Notes under the pieces: model-generated
What the model saw: only the letters and a program-made list of their open reading frames with translations
What the model was told of the DNA's origin: nothing
Databases searched by the model: none
Part shown: positions 34,365-34,380 of the stretch, in pieces
Layout: every line of letters begins with the position of its first letter
How positions within the stretch are numbered: the stretch's first letter is position 1
Made by a program: the position numbers and the translations under genes
Assembly: GCF_024623065.1 (NCBI RefSeq)
Contig: NZ_JANJZR010000046.1
Coordinates: forward strand, 1-34,380
Length of the DNA: 34,380 nucleotides
Source of the DNA: Bacteroides acidifaciens
GTDB lineage: Bacteria > Bacteroidota > Bacteroidia > Bacteroidales > Bacteroidaceae
Direction of reading: 5' to 3'

Positions 34365-34380
34365 CCCCTGTTTGTAGCAT
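34305..34380. mobile_element. Probable insertion-sequence end
   Basis: From about 34305 the sequence no longer fits GH76. It begins GGGGAGACTGTCCGAGAACT, resembling terminal inverted repeats of IS1182-type elements (GAGACTGTCC ... on one end, GGACAGTCTC on the other), and contains a small palindrome CCTCT-TTAAAC-AGAGG (34324-34339). Only one end and no transposase frame are inside the window; the target duplication cannot be seen. Family assignment is from memory and uncertain. Confidence 0.5.

Noticed and set aside
1..34380. tRNA, rRNA or CRISPR arrays
   Set aside because: I saw no cloverleaf-type sequence, no rRNA segments and no regularly spaced repeats on either strand.

Overview
This window looks like a chromosomal segment of a gut Bacteroides, probably close to the B. 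thetaiotaomicron / ovatus / xylanisolvens group. The evidence is the Bacteroidetes-type -7 promoter boxes (TAnnTTTG), the absence of clear Shine-Dalgarno sites, the many lipoproteins with an acidic stretch after the lipobox cysteine, TonB-dependent receptors with an N-terminal carboxypeptidase-regulatory-like domain, and a SusC/SusD locus with a hybrid two-component system (HTCS) regulator. The species cannot be fixed from this sequence alone.

Left part (1-12.2 kb, plus strand). After an intergenic start come asd (aspartate-semialdehyde dehydrogenase) and a strong intrinsic terminator. Next is a tight run of cell-envelope genes: a TonB-dependent receptor, a DUF4876-type lipoprotein, a DUF6850-like outer-membrane barrel and a FISUMP-type lipoprotein. 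After a hairpin-containing gap follow a Cys/His-bearing OB-fold-like lipoprotein, a PepSY-associated membrane protein, an ABC ATPase with non-canonical motifs, an ABC permease and a DUF4857 membrane-anchored protein, closed by a perfect 23-bp inverted-repeat terminator. I infer one envelope-spanning uptake or efflux system, possibly for a metal, haem or siderophore. The substrate is not visible in the sequence.

Middle (12.3-14.5 kb). A surface lipoprotein with a lamin-tail domain, a short sulfatase-like remnant in a gene-poor stretch with a perfect GC-rich hairpin, and a tiny secreted repeat protein.

Right part (14.5-34.4 kb). A polysaccharide utilisation locus (PUL) whose gene content matches the alpha-mannan PULs of B. 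thetaiotaomicron (MAN-PUL2 type, by recall). A minus-strand operon reads LamG surface lipoprotein (651 aa) - SusE-like lipoprotein - GH76 endo-alpha-1,6-mannanase - SusC - SusD - second LamG lipoprotein (517 aa). Upstream of it on the same strand is an HTCS regulator with propeller, histidine kinase, receiver and AraC domains. Diverging from the regulator on the plus strand are a GH92 alpha-mannosidase, a secreted endonuclease/exonuclease/phosphatase-family lipoprotein and a second GH76. That second GH76 loses its reading frame about 75 bases before the window end, most simply because an insertion sequence starts there.

The most interesting DNA-level observation is a 16-bp element present as two tandem pairs, both with exactly 21-bp periodicity. 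One pair lies upstream of the SusCD operon promoter and the other upstream of the divergent GH92 gene. Both point in the direction of transcription and both lie about 50 bp from a candidate -7 box. This is a strong candidate for the HTCS operator that co-regulates the two arms of the PUL.
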